Source: Polytrichum commune (lineage: Eukaryota > Streptophyta > Polytrichopsida > Polytrichales > Polytrichaceae). From it: a DNA stretch of 64,000 nucleotides. The position numbers and the translations under genes were made by a program. The notes beneath the pieces are model-generated. The model was not told where the DNA came from, searched no databases, and saw only the letters and a list, made by a program, of their open reading frames with translations. Positions 21,950 through 34,442 of this stretch are shown here, piece after piece (the stretch's first letter is position 1; each line of letters begins with the position of its first letter). Where the stretch lies: the NCBI GenBank assembly GCA_950295325.1, contig OX485805.1:58874283-58938282 (forward strand), in the 5' to 3' direction.

Positions 21950-24900
21950 ACATCATCATCAGATTTTTATTTTTTTAAACTCCATATTGTGTGACACTAT
22001 GAGCATGTTTTTTCTAATAAAAACGTTCTTCCATACTCATGTATCTTCAAAATGTATACAAAAAGACATTTTACAGTGAAATAGGCCATTTTCTTCTCGA
22101 TAGATTGACATTTGAGGCCAAATCTCATATCATACAAAATATGATATTCGGATAATACAACACGTTATTGTGCAACCAAACGTGCCATATTGAAGGGGGG
22201 AACAAAATTCAAGTATGAAATGCGCATTTTTTGAAGAAAATCATCATAGGTCATATACTCATGGCGACTCGAGAAATAACAAGCTTAACTATTATTCTTC
22301 TTGCAATTCGATGTGTGAAGCCAAACCTAGAGCCACATTGGCTCTCATTTTTGGAGTGTACAACACCAACTAGGTCATTAGGAATATCTTATGAAAATAA
22401 CACAAACTCGTCCATATACATGTATATACATCCAAATGTAATTCAAATTTTCACAAACTGAAATTTTGAGAGGAGCAATTTGTTACTTTCATCCATGAAA
22501 CATTCAATTTAATTTGCTACCAAAACTCCTTTCAAATTTTTGAGGTACCAATTTAGCAATTTTAGCCACATATTGAAACATTGATTGGGGTGACTCCATC
22601 CGAGTGAGTTTAAAGAATTGATGATGGGGTGGAGCTAAAAGAGTTTGAAGTTCGCATGTGTTGGCTTGAAAACTCTATGTTAATCTAACCTAGCCATAAT
22701 CATGGGCTCATGTGTCCGAAGCTAAACTTGGGGATGGGGACCCACAACATTGAGGGAAAATTGCATATGTCCTCGTCCCAAGAAATCAATGTGCAATATA
22801 CAGAGTTGTAGAATTTTTGTTTGTTTGTTCTCATGAATGTAATTGGAATATACAATTGTGGTCTTCACATAGATGTTGGTGTTGAAAGTTTATGAGTTTG
22901 TGAAAGTTGTCCGCAAGGGCCTCCTACTTGAATTTTGGCGCACAATTGGGGCCAATGTTTCCAAAACCGAGGACCATGATCTTAAATAATTTTTTGTACT
23001 TAGCAATCAACTGTATGTGATGTAAATTCCTATACTCCAATGGTCTTGGAACATAAGGATTTTTTCCCCGTTCTCTCGGTACTTTAAAAGTCGATTCTTG
23101 TTCTCTCACTATACATGCTTACAAAAGATGCATCAAGATTTGGAACCCAAAAGATGTTTAGTCATAGTAATATGAGAGATAAATCACTAATTTTGTTTAA
23201 GATGCTACCTTCATGTGATGGTCAACTTGAGTTTACTTGTTGAATACTACATCGTTATTTCTATCTACATCATCACTTTAAGTTTAACAGTAAATGTTTC
23301 AATTTTAACATTGTAATTTCAACAATCCTTATCAGTCAAAGATATGTCTGTCTGTCTGTAGATAGAAACTCCGGTCCTTTTCAAGGGGCCGGTGTGAATA
23401 AAGTGTCCGTTCGTAATGTCAATGACCCGATGCCCACCGGACAAGGGGACATTGGGGCAATACTACTCTCCCCTTTTGAGGATGGGCACTATAGTGACAC
23501 ACTATACTAGTTCCTAGCTAGCCACTAGTGCCTTGAAGATACCGGACATGGTATCCCCCCAAAGGGCTTTGAGATACCCATACAACAAGGTCCATGTCTG
23601 TCTGTATGTATGTATGTATTGCAATAACTCAAATTGAACCCTTGGGAGTCCATATCACCTTATGGAAGCTCCATGGCTTTTGTCAAGGGACAGAGATGGC
23701 CCACACGTGTTTTAATTGGGAACTCTTCATCATCAACTCTGTAACATCACTCAGCCATAGATCTTCGTTCAAGAGATCCTTGAATAAAGTAATTATATTA
23801 TGTGGCCGACCTGAACAAAGTAGTATTATTTGGTTATTACTCATACATTCAGGTGGACACTTGGAAATTTGGGTGCAATTACATTCCTAAAAATATTCAT
23901 AGGAAGTAATGTCCATCCCAACAATATTCATTAAAAATACATGCACTATTCACAATAACCATACTATTCAAACCAACATTAGTTTCTTCTTATTGTTTAG
24001 GTTACTTCACATGAAGGTACGAATAGTGAAGGCCCTTTTCATGCGCTAAGTATAAAAACAAAACTCAACCATAGGGTTGAATAATGTTATGTCATAAGTG
24101 GAATGTCTCTAACCACCAAACCTCATTGTTAAACCCTTAACTTCCTAATTAAGAGGCCATATCGGGCTTTATGAATGACTCTTGAAGGCGGATTCATCCA
24201 AAAAGAGGGAGCTAGGAAGGTCACAATAGGTATCATCGTGTTCCTTTTGAGATTTTCTTGTCAATGATGATGATCCCATTGCAATATGAAAAGATAGTTG
24301 TTCACAAGTGAATCTCAAAGTCAAAATTGAACTAACTTTTCCCTTTGTTGATACATTATTATATATAGTAGCTTACTATTATTATGATTGAAAATTGTCA
24401 AATTCATGTGGAGTCTTTTTCTTACGTCAAAGTGTATGTCTATTCTTGATACAATCTTGAACGTTTAAACTATAAATTTATTGCATATATTTATCACAAT
24501 TTCTTGAACTTCAATGACTCTAAATAGTTTTTAAAAAAATCATCAAAATTATTAAATATCACTACCGTATTGATGTGATCTTAAAATCATTGGCTACAAC
24601 TTTTTCATCTATGTACAATAAAAATTGAAGTTTAAAGCTTATTTTTTAGATAATCTAATGAAACTATAATACGCTAAAGTAAAGGTAAAGGTTAAGTAAG
24701 TTAATGTGGGATTATTCGATTCTTGAGGGTGTGAAGAATAGATTTACATGGTTGTGTCTGGTTCTCTTTATTGGACGCACATAATGGTGGCTCCTGGGGC
24801 TTGAAGCCCCACGGTGAGCAAGCCAACTAGCTTAGGAATTCTCACAAGCACGATGGTTGTCATTAACATTTGTTACAATTTTCATCCATGCAAGACTACA

Positions 24901-25750
24901 TTTTCCAAATAATTTGTGTTCCTGTGCAATTTTTGTGGTCGCATAGTGATTTTGGGGAAAATCTCCACTCCCATAAAAATTACAAACCTAACATTGATAA
25001 GTATAGTTGAGCTAGAAAATCTAGCAAGCATGGAAAAAAAGGCTTTGTGATATATCCCTTTCTTGTGGAGGTGCATGGGAGATAAGGCCTTAAGTTTGCA
25101 TCTAGGATTTTTCCAATGCCTAATCTTTTGCTTTTTCTAGATCATTTATAAACATGATGAAAATTGTAAACAATGTTAATGAAATCCGTACTACTTTTGG
25201 TGTCATACAGAGGGTTTATGATTACATAGTGATATATATAGCCAAAAATATCAAAAGTGACCCTATACAAAATCAACCTATTTATCATATATATTATTCC
25301 AATCACATTATAAATATATGGAAAAAATCATTAAAATAATAAAGTTCATATACCTAACATAAACTTAGGTGCATACCATGTATATCTAATCACCCGTTAT
25401 CATTTTTTCCCTTGATTTTTTTAATGAATTATGCTAAATATGGTTTTGATACCATATACCAAATGATATGTTATATCAATACTTGTTAGATATTTTGGTA
25501 AATTGCCACAAATCCCTTATGAATAGACCCCATGCCTTGTGAGGGTTAAAGTTGGGGCACCCTGACACTTTAGCATCTGGTTCTTGAATAGTGGAGGGTT
25601 GCTTATTAAAAGCAATGTAGCATTGGTATCGAAACCTAACTTGTTCTTTTTTTGGGCTTTGCTAGCATAGCACTTCTGATATGCAAGTATACATTTATAG
25701 ATATTTGTGGAGCCAAATTTAGGTAATTAGGTACCCTTTAGTGGAGATTT
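21950..25750. other. AT-rich intergenic DNA
   Basis: No gene or RNA is recognised on either strand. Notable points are a GC-rich island framed by tgtc/tgta repeats (23343-23625, listed separately) and a short palindrome GGGGCTTGAAGCCCC near 24797. The remaining open frames are short and AT-driven. Confidence 0.5.
23343..23625. repeat. GC-rich block framed by tetranucleotide (TGTC/TGTA) repeats
   Basis: The AT-rich surroundings are interrupted by about 230 bases of GC-rich sequence with CCGG-containing inverted repeats (ccggtcc...ggggccgg). It begins after atgtctgtctgtctg and ends before atgtctgtctgtatgtatg. The shared atgtctgtctgt could be a target-site duplication of a small inserted element or simply two microsatellites. 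No pol III boxes are visible, so I leave its nature open. Confidence 0.35.
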
Positions 25751-25752
25751 AA

Positions 25753-26239
25753 GGCCACTTCACACGCGCGACTGAGAGCCCGTAACCGTTACACTTCAAG
25801 CACTCTCATTGGTGGAAAAGGCGGAGCCGGTCCAAGTTCGCTACTTCACACTACGCTCGAGGGACCAACAAAGTATATGAATGCAAGATGGATGTAAAGT
25901 CTACATGGCATTGAATGGATCATGTTTCATGGTCACTTGGACTATTTTCAAAAACAACCTCTTGGAGGTAGGCCTAACACAAAACGGGGAGACCACGGCA
26001 CTCCAAACGTTTACAACCGTTGATTTATTCTATTCTAAGATGTGTGAGGACCCACATGAATAGACATTCATTGAAATAACATTTGGTTGAGGGCCAATCA
26101 CATATGACTTCACACTACACTTGGGGGTTCGTGGCCACACTGCATGATTTTGGAGAAGTGTTGGGACGGCCTTTGGACACTTTCTTTTGGGCTCTCACAA
26201 TTTCATGGTCATGGCTCTTGGCTCGTGTGTGAAGTGGCC
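25753..26239. mobile_element. MITE-like element with 13-bp terminal inverted repeats
   Basis: The left end GGCCACTTCACAC (25753-25765) is mirrored exactly by GTGTGAAGTGGCC (26227-26239), with weaker matching beyond. The phrase acttcacactac recurs internally (about 25842 and 26109). The element is about 487 bp and has no coding capacity. Target-site duplication is unclear, so the superfamily is not assigned. The ends resemble those of the element at 43432-43815 (GGCC..TT.ACAC). Confidence 0.6.
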
Positions 26240-26589
26240 CCTATCCGGGTCTTTGTGACCATTTCAATATTTAAATTGAAATCTTAAAATGTTGAAATTG
26301 TTGCAAAGTTGAAGATGCCATTTGATAACAAATGAAATCCATAATTATCCTCAAGTAAATCACAGATTTGCAACAAACACCATGAGACAATGCACCTAAC
26401 ATATAAATGTTGCATGCGACTGTGTCATCAAAACACATTATTTTTACAGCATTTATGATTTATGGAATGTCAAGTCAAGAGAACTCTGACAATACATTCT
26501 TCAACCGATTTGAATACCAAATGGAGAACTTACACCTCCGTCATCCTAAATTTTCAGGTTAATTGGTCCGAGATGATCCTAAAATACCA

Positions 26590-26752
26590 GATGATGGTGG
26601 AGAGATATCCAAATCTCAAGGAAGAGGTTAGCGGTTTAAATCCCGGCTGTGAAATCTCCTCTCTACTTGATGGAAAACTTGCCAGGTGGTCAACTGCTTC
26701 CTGTGCTTTGGCACTGGCCTGTCGGCCTTCTGTCTCAAAAAAATAAAAATCC
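26590..26752 (+). mobile_element. SINE-like fragment with A-rich tail
   Basis: A pol III B-box-like phrase (ggtttaaatccc, about 26632) is followed by about 100 bases of GC-richer sequence and an A-rich end (ctcaaaaaaataaaaatcc). A side product is an open frame reading KLARWSTASCALALACRPSV, which I take as a shadow of the repeat rather than a gene. No clear A box was found, so the call is tentative. Confidence 0.35.
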
Positions 26753-26759
26753 AGGTTAA

Positions 26760-27930
26760 ATCTCGAAACATAACGCTCATGTAGAGAATCTCTAGGGTTC
26801 AAGGAAGGATCTAACCACGACCATTGGTTGAAAACTGCAATGCTACATATCATGTTCGGAGAGGCTGGTTGTAAGTTACTAGAATAGAAATCAGGGCTCT
26901 CAGGCGACAGTTGAGTGGAATGCCAGGTGGACTTTTCCGTGAATGAAAGTAAGGCCTATCAGAAACAGGAAGGCTAACAGAGGGGGAAAACATTCATCGA
27001 TCCCCTGTCTCCTCCGATTGTTTGCTTCGTCTGTCCTAGTCGGCAGAAGGGAAACTGTAAACTGACCAGCACTCACACTTTTTCATGCAATTCACCAGAC
27101 GCCCACAATTCGTATCACCTCGCGCATTGTCGCTGCTAACTCACTCTGCTCGGGAAAGACACCTGACTCGATGAGACAGGGGAAATTCGATATCGGAGGA
27201 GTATAGTAGAAACCGAGAATGAGGATTGGTTGCAGCGGCAATAATTTTGCCCTGCATTCGGAGATGACAATATTGTTGCGGGACTGGAGCACAAAACCAG
27301 CACAGCGTCGCAAACAGAATTGCAAGAATCACAAAGTAAAGTTTCTGATTTCAAAGTGAGTGACGAGGAAAGGCGAGATTATACGCCCCCAAGATACAAA
27401 AATATATGTCTACAATCTGGGGGCCGATGATATGGCTTGAATCCTATACAAATTTTAGCAAGGGCTACCCTACGCTAGCATCGCTCGCTTTCGAATCGCC
27501 TTCCTCAGTAAGAAATTGATGAGAACTCCAGCTTCACTCCCTCGTACACCTAGGCAGAAGAAAGCAGCAACGACATTCCTATTACTGATGAGTGCATCAG
27601 AAAACCAAGTAAACTAGCAATCCATGTAAGAGCGCGTACCAATAGTGTGACCTGTAATGAAATAAAATAGATTGAGTCCTATGAAACCCAAGTAAATTCT
27701 CACTCTTTAGATAAAGGCTTGAGGAGCCAGAAAGGAAGAGAATGGGGGAAGAGAAAAACAGGTTATGTCCAATACACTGAAGTTATCATCCACAGAGATA
27801 TATTGTAAAGCTCATGGAGGGATGGTTCTTCATCCCCTAAATTTACAAAAAATTACGGTGGAGATGGGCACACGTGATTGAAAGAGAAGGTGACAGTACT
27901 AGTCAGGCACTCCTGCAAGGGCTCGTGCCA
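26760..27930. other. Region with no recognised gene
   Basis: GC content is moderate near 26.9-27.4 kb and three overlapping minus-strand frames begin near 27.3 kb, but none shows family features and they lie in different frames. It could hold leader or 3' sequence of the small minus-strand gene at about 28.3 kb. Confidence 0.35.
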
Positions 27931-28077
27931 TCAGAGATTCACAAATTGTGGTCTTCATCCAACATTCTAACAATCAACTGATCCGCGATTCCAGTAGACA
28001 CACACACTTGACAAGAGGTTAGCATGAGCCTGAAATGCACAACAATTGAGCTAATAAAATCTGCCCACCTTGCTTCG

Positions 28078-28296
28078 TCACCGCTGTGCAGCTGCCTCAT
28101 CCTCCACTTGACCTGCTGGAACGGCAGTGTTATCCAGGTGCTCATGTGCACCATCAGGCGCTTGAATATTGTGTACATGTGGAGCTGCCAGCGGTTGCTG
28201 CTCCTCAAGAAATACACCGAGGTAGTCTACCTCGGCCTCACTGAACCGGAACTGGGGGTGGATTGTCTCCATCTCTGAGGGCATGGTCGAAGCCAT
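28078..28296 (-). CDS. Candidate small acidic protein, unknown function
   Basis: On the minus strand an ATG at 28296 opens 72 codons starting MASTMPSEMETIHPQF and rich in Glu, Ala and Pro. About 120 bases upstream is a TATA-like CTATAAGA (28414-28421) with a GC-balanced leader between, a good layout for a plant promoter. A possible 52-bp GT-AG intron (28030-28081) would join it in phase to a second exon ending at 27939 and give about 101 aa, but that intron is shorter than plants usually use. I do not recognise the protein. The leader and promoter recur in a second copy at about 29.69-29.87 kb without the coding part. Confidence 0.35.
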   Translation of the reverse strand: MASTMPSEMETIHPQFRFSEAEVDYLGVFLEEQQPLAAPHVHNIQAPDGAHEHLDNTAVPAGQVEDEAAAQR

Positions 28297-28413
28297 GATA
28301 ACGAGCGAGCGACAATCTTGCCAAATGCAAAGTGCCTTGAATGAATGCAGGCTGTCCTGTGAGTTGTCTACTGGAGTGTTCGTGAGTTGTGATTATGCAA
28401 GTGCAACTGTGGC

Positions 28414-28421
28414 TCTTATAG
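28414..28421 (-). promoter_or_regulatory. TATA-like box of the small minus-strand gene
   Basis: The minus strand reads CTATAAGA about 120 bases before the ATG at 28296. The equivalent position in the duplicated copy (near 29735) reads TATATATAAC, so a TATA-type element is kept in both copies. Confidence 0.4.
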
Positions 28422-28747
28422 ACTAGTTCGGGGAACTTCCAACACTTCCCCAACCGTCAAGTAGATAACGGAATTGGCCCAACTGCGCCATTCCGATACC
28501 ACAGAGGTACTGTCTCTTCCCACACAGCGGTAAGAATCGGGACGCCTTTTATGCTCTCTGGATTGACCGACCACTCCCATCGTGCCACGTGTCGTCTTGA
28601 CTTTTGGGGGACAATCATTTTTGGGGGACAATCACACTACCATTGACTGACTTGAGCTATCGAAATTCCACATGATGTTGTATTAATGTACAAAAATGCT
28701 GTGGCCAGGTGGATTGCGGACTCACCTCCCAATGACCATGCTCTCAA

Positions 28748-29642
28748 TCAAGGAGTAAATTTGAAGGGCTATTACCTTTATTTTGGGGTCCAGCCCTTCA
28801 CTTTCCCTTCAAAATATTTTGCAACTCTTCAAAGAGGAAGGGTTAATTTTCTATAAACCCTTCAAAATGAACGGCAAAAAAAAAGTAACCCTTCCCTAAT
28901 AATACTTTGAGAAAAATGAGATCACTTGCTCATCTCACATCTGTCACCCCTAATTTCTTATCCTATGGAATTGCCACTTCTATATCGGAATGCACACTTA
29001 TGATTACAAGTCATGCTTAATCACTTTTGTTTAGAAGGATGCAAACTTGTAAATCATGATGGATGTCAATTGTGGCAAGTGATCTTGACTCTTCCTGCAA
29101 GCACAACTAGTTGTGATAGGGGATTCTCAACTCAAAATCTTATCAAATCTTATAGGAGATGTGCTCTAAATATCACCACCTTGGACGCTTTGATGAGGAT
29201 TGCGATGGCGAAGATTCCTATGGAGTCTCTTGATTTTGAAGATATTTGGGAGAGGTGGATGAGTGTGAAGGATAGAAGATTTCAAGAATGATTTAGATTG
29301 TGAGTTTCGAGTTTCTTACATCTTGCTACTATTGCTTTCTTGTTGTCCTCAAGATTATCATTGATGCCAATATGTTCAGATGTCATTACCATTTCAATAT
29401 ACTCAAACATCAATGTTTCATTAATGAAATAGTTCTATCTTTTCACCATGTGTGTTCTTTGGTCTCACTTATATTATAGTTTTCAACATCGCTTAAATGA
29501 TAAACATGATAATGTGCACTTTCAACAAAAACTTCAATACATACATGAAGGGCAATTTTTGAGGTAACCCTTCATTTTGAAAGGGAAAATTTTGAGTTAC
29601 CCTTCCCTATGAAATACAAGCAACCCTTCAAATTTATGCCCT
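28748..29642 (+). mobile_element. Deleted hAT-like DNA transposon keeping the C-terminal dimerisation domain
   Basis: The element carries imperfect terminal inverted repeats: AGGAGTAAATTTGAAGGG at the left and, read inward from the right, AGGGCATAAATTTGAAGGG. It also has subterminal aagggtta motifs typical of hAT elements. Flanking gctctcaa (28740-28747, 29643-29650) gives the 8-bp duplication expected for hAT. The only coding trace is 29013-29291: LTLPASTTSCDRGFSTQNLIKSYRR followed by LDALMRIAM and W, the hAT C-terminal dimerisation region (family pattern: ER-x-FS ... LI-K ... R-N-x-L ... L-x-x-L). Here ER is DR. The catalytic and zinc-finger parts are gone, so it is a non-autonomous deletion derivative. 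Confidence 0.75.
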
Positions 29643-29879
29643 GCTCTCAATGACCATGCTCCCAATGACCATGCTCTCTCTTGCGATTTGTCGCGAATTG
29701 TGATGCTGCAAGTGCAACTGTGGCTGTTAGTTATATATACTAGTTTGGGGAACTTCAACAGTTACCGCTACAGTTGACCCAACTGCGCCATTCCGATACC
29801 ACACAGGTACTGTACTGTCTCTTCCTACATTGACCACTCACATCGTGCCATGTGCCCTCTGCTTGTGGAGAATCACTTG

Positions 29880-32800
29880 ACTCCGTTCACACCATATGAC
29901 AGCTTTCGTTTTGGGTCTAAGCCTTTCGACATCATTTCGGGAGGTCAATTGGGGTGGGTTCGCATTGGTGGAAATAGGTTTGGATTGTCACATGAGGCTT
30001 GCTGACTTAAAATCATAGGTTTGGTAGCTACGATGAAGGTATAGTGTTTGCTATGTACTCCTTGTGCCGTCCTAATTAACTGGTTTATGGGTATGAGTTG
30101 AAATAAAATTTTGGTACACGTTTTTATGCTACATTTTCATCTTAGTTTTACATTGATTATCCCGATCAGTGTGTGTTACTATTTGGAGTTACGCAGTGTT
30201 ATAATTATTTAATGAGAATGTAATAGTTAACCAAGCAAAGTTGTTTATGTTCTACAATGTCCCAACAACTTATTGAACTTTCGTTGGTAAAAATTGAACT
30301 CTTGAAAAAGACATTATTGCACTATGTAACTCCAAATAGTGGCACGCTCCGATTGCGATAATCAATGTAGCACCAAGTACTTAACATCCATAAAAATTCA
30401 ATGGGTGAAATGTTTCATTGAGCAAGCAATTGCAAGCCATAAAATTGTCATATCAAGTTCACAATAGGAGTTGAGATGGGAAAATTACAAGAGGTGGTAG
30501 TAAGTGTGTGTGTGTGTGTGTGTATGTTAAAGTGATTATGAAGGTCTTCTTAACTATGTTCATTATTGATTCTAGAATGAAGCACATACTCCATTCTCAT
30601 TAATTTGATGTCAACTATTCCACTCTTCACTTTACAATCAAGCTTCAGGGCTCAAGGAAGTTTGAATGAATGGAAAACTAAATAGACTCTACATGACATA
30701 AAGCGGATAATGTGTCAAGGGTTACTACAACAAATATTGTATTTAGCGTCATATGGTATTTTATGTCACTATGATAAGTTTTCTAATGAAACTTTTTATG
30801 AATAAGTTTACAAATATTGTCATCCCAATTTAGATAATATTCATCCACTTTTGGTCTATTCTGCATCCTATCATTGTTATCATGAATTACCATCATGGAC
30901 GATTGAAATCTTGATGAAAAACCACTTAGTAAGTGATAGTAATTGTCAATGTTATAAATCTATACTATCCAATTTTTTGACAAGGAACGACGAATAGTGT
31001 TGGGTTTGCATTTAGTGTTGGTGATACTACACGAACGGTTCACAATTAGTATTAACCTAGACAAAATAAAATTGGTGACACGAAACACAATATCTAGTGT
31101 AGATTTTGTGACAAACCCACCTAAAAGAGATGGCTCTAACACAAAATTAAAGGGCCATGTCGACACTTCAAAATCTCACAACCCTTGATTTGGAGTGAGA
31201 GTAAGGTTAATGTGCCTTGTTCATTAGATTGATGTTCATATATAATTATGCAAACACCAAATGTTATAAACATTGGGTGTAGCATGACATCTTGTCTAGG
31301 TTCCACCTAGTTATTGCAACCCTAATAATGTGGATAATGTGGCCAATGTAGATTAGTTATTTAGGGCAGTGGTATTTAATAATTATAACTCTTATCTCTA
31401 TATATCAAATAAGCTTGGATGTGAAGTTGGCTAGGGTACGAGGCTCTAATGAAGTGGTGGAGGGTTCAATTATTTGATGTGACAAAGATTGAGTAAGGGT
31501 GAGACCCGGTAAAGATTCGGGAGGCAGACATGAGGCAAGAATGTAGGACCTTTGAAAGTGTCACCTCTTGCCCTTGTGATTGATTGCTTTTAGTATTAGC
31601 TATGAGGGTAGGAGGAGCTCCATTAGCAAAAACCAATGGTAAGATAGACGACTAGTAAGGCATTTGGGGATGGGACAAAAACTGTCCAACATTCATTGCT
31701 TGGTAAATTAAAAAATGAACATGTGTGAAAACTACTTGACTAAAATCTACTCGAAAATCTCTGGAACAAATTCTTATAAGTGCATTGGGATAGCCGGATG
31801 CCTCTACTACAACCGAGAGAGCTTTACCCGGATTTAAAAGAAGACTTTGGTTATTTGGTAAAGTCAGGTGCGAAGGGGCCATAAGTCAAGTTAGCAGAAT
31901 GCCCCACGTGACAAAAGCATTCTGGGCCCAGGCACTGTTGTTATCAGAATGTAAGGCCAGCTTCTACGACCACTGCCTTGTTGTCTAAGTATTGTGCATC
32001 ATGTGACTCGATTCAAGTTGTGTAGCCTGGATTCGGGGGAAAGAGCTCAGCATGTTCTGTGCATGCTTCGGTAGGTATCGGATGCCTGGACTCGTGCTAA
32101 GTTAGCTTCAAGAGCAGGGTAATGTGCAAGAGCTGTGCCAACAGTACAGCCTTTATAACACCACTACAAGTTGGGGAGCGGTGGTGTATCTCAGACCTTA
32201 TCAGAAGGTTTCAGTTTGTATCTTTGTCTAGTTATTGTGGCATTTTGGGGAAGCTGGTAGCCATCCATCTATTTGAGCTGAGGCCCCACCAGTGTTATGC
32301 AAGGTGAAAGCATAGTCCAAATTACAAGCAATGTGAGTTCTAGGTAATTGACCTACGTTATTGAAAAATATGCAAACGTACCAAACTTATTCAAGTAAGG
32401 TATTCAAACTCTAAACTCTCAACCCTAAAACGTAAGAGCTTTGTTCACATATGTTTGTATTCAAGCATCAAGATCTAACTTTTATTAACGCCGATTGTTG
32501 TCAGAATTGTGATCCGCACTTCACAATGATCGTGAATCCACTAGTTTTAAAATCAATTGATGAGCCTTTCCTATACCATTAAATATGGATACCGTCACCA
32601 ATTTGGAATAAACAATACTATAACTATTTAACTTGCTTGATGACAATATTTGTTGGTTTTGATAATAATATTATGACCCAAACATTTAAACTTTGTACCA
32701 ATATTCTCAAAACAAAAAGTAATCAATAAAATATCATGTTAATTATTTGTAAACCACATTAATGGTCACCACGTCAAGAATTAAGATTTTGAATTAGCGT

Positions 32801-34440
32801 GACCCAATCGGTATGCTAGGCCACAAATCATCAACCCTCATTTGGTGCATAAGTATTTCATTGAGCACATTTTATTTGAGAAGTTCATATAACCATCATT
32901 TTCAAATTTGTAAATTTGAACTTAGGATAAATTAAAGATTTAGAAGAACCTTAATGAACGGTCTCCACATTTATGACAGCAATTTCACAAGAGAAGATGT
33001 CAATAGACATACTTATTCACCAAATGTTGGTTGATAATTAGTCATTTTGGATGCCGCGTGTGCCCATGCTAATGTTGGGCGTTAATTGGGAACTCCTTGA
33101 TTGTTAATGCGGATTTTAAATAGTAATTTAAATACTATCATACTAATATCACCCCTATTGCTGGGTGCCGCATTCACAGAGGCCGTTGCTCAGTGAAGAG
33201 TTCGTTCTGTTGCGTTATGGCCCGGTTATGGTCAAGGCCGGGGCAGACCTTAGAGGACACGAGAGGAAACGACAGATGAGGTTGCTTCGTATATTATGCC
33301 CTAACTTAAGGACACTGCTACTTGATGGATCCCATCTATAAAATGATTCTCAGCAGAACTAGCGGACGATGTTCCGATAGATTGTCAGATTATTGCTGAC
33401 AATCCTGGGCAATGTGGGGGCCATGGAACAGGCAGCGTGCCTGTTGGGGTGGAATGATACATATTCTGCATTCACAAATGTATGGGTTAAATTCATGTCA
33501 ATATGACGCAGATGACACTCATGAATTCGACACATAAGACTACTAATGCAACTCGTCCATTGGAAGACACAATATTGATGTAGCCTGAATTTACGAGGGG
33601 AGAGCAGAAAACTAAGTATCTCACAAGTATGTAGTTGTAGTGCTCCATGTTAGGTAATTAAGCTTATTGTGGGTGTTATAGATATGGCAGCAGGGAGCAA
33701 CCGTGGGTGACCAATATTGTAATCACAATTTCAATCGGAATCATGACCAATATCAAGTGAGATCCAGGTGTTTTGAATCCATCATACCATGCATAAGCAA
33801 TTGTTTGATAAATATGTTTTTACTTTCTATGTAGAATTTCTTGTGTGAAACTGTACAATAGCAAATGTCTCCAGGTAAACAAGACCTTCAAATGGTTTGA
33901 CAGCACATTCGAAAGTTCATACGATTGAACTCTATGTGTGAAAGGAGAAAGTTTTAAGTTTTGAACATATGAAGTGCGCAATGCAGAAGGGAATAATATT
34001 GTATTAAGAAACAGGAGAGTTGAGATTGCTATTTCTGAACTTTGCAACGCAGCAGTGACCTTGAAGTTGATGTAGTTGTAAAAGTTACCTGGCTTCTCCT
34101 ATCAGAAAGCATACACTTGTTCTTCACATACATAATCCACGTTCCACCACTGCCACTTTGTCGCTCCTCCAATTCATCACTCATAATGTCTGGTCCCATG
34201 GATCTAGAGGACAGAAAGTTACGCGGTAAATTTAAATCTACCTTACATGCATGAATTAGGAAAATCGTTCACACAATCCGCATCCCACAAGAAACCTAAG
34301 AGCATTTCGGAGGTTGTAAAGGGAACGACAAAATGCAGTGGCATTTTTCTTTTCCTGTTTTGCACTGGAACCTGTGTTCCACCTTATGCGACGTACTTAG
34401 CTGGCTACCTTCCTACCTTCCCAAACCTTATACAGTAAGC
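29880..34440. other. AT-rich intergenic DNA
   Basis: No gene is recognised. A (GT)n tract lies at about 30503-30525. GC-richer patches at 31.9-32.3 kb and 33.16-33.45 kb show no family features. The second holds a hairpin (gattgtcag ... ctgacaatc, about 33378-33402). Open frames are short. Confidence 0.5.
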
Positions 34441-34442
34441 AA

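Larger units (their letters stand above)
28370..29870 (-). repeat. Duplicated promoter/leader segment flanking a hAT element
   Basis: Segments at about 28370-28595 and 29685-29870 share tgcaagtgcaactgtggct, ggggaacttc, cccaactgcgccattccg, ataccaca.aggtactg, tctcttcc and catcgtgcca.gtg. They are direct copies. The second lacks the ATG-bearing part. The hAT element at 28748-29642 lies between them, next to a short repeated phrase (caatgaccatgctc). Confidence 0.75.

Noticed and set aside
26462-26746. 94-codon frame as a gene
   Set aside because: The likely reading is a SINE-like repeat with B-box phrase and A-rich end; the frame overlaps it in full.
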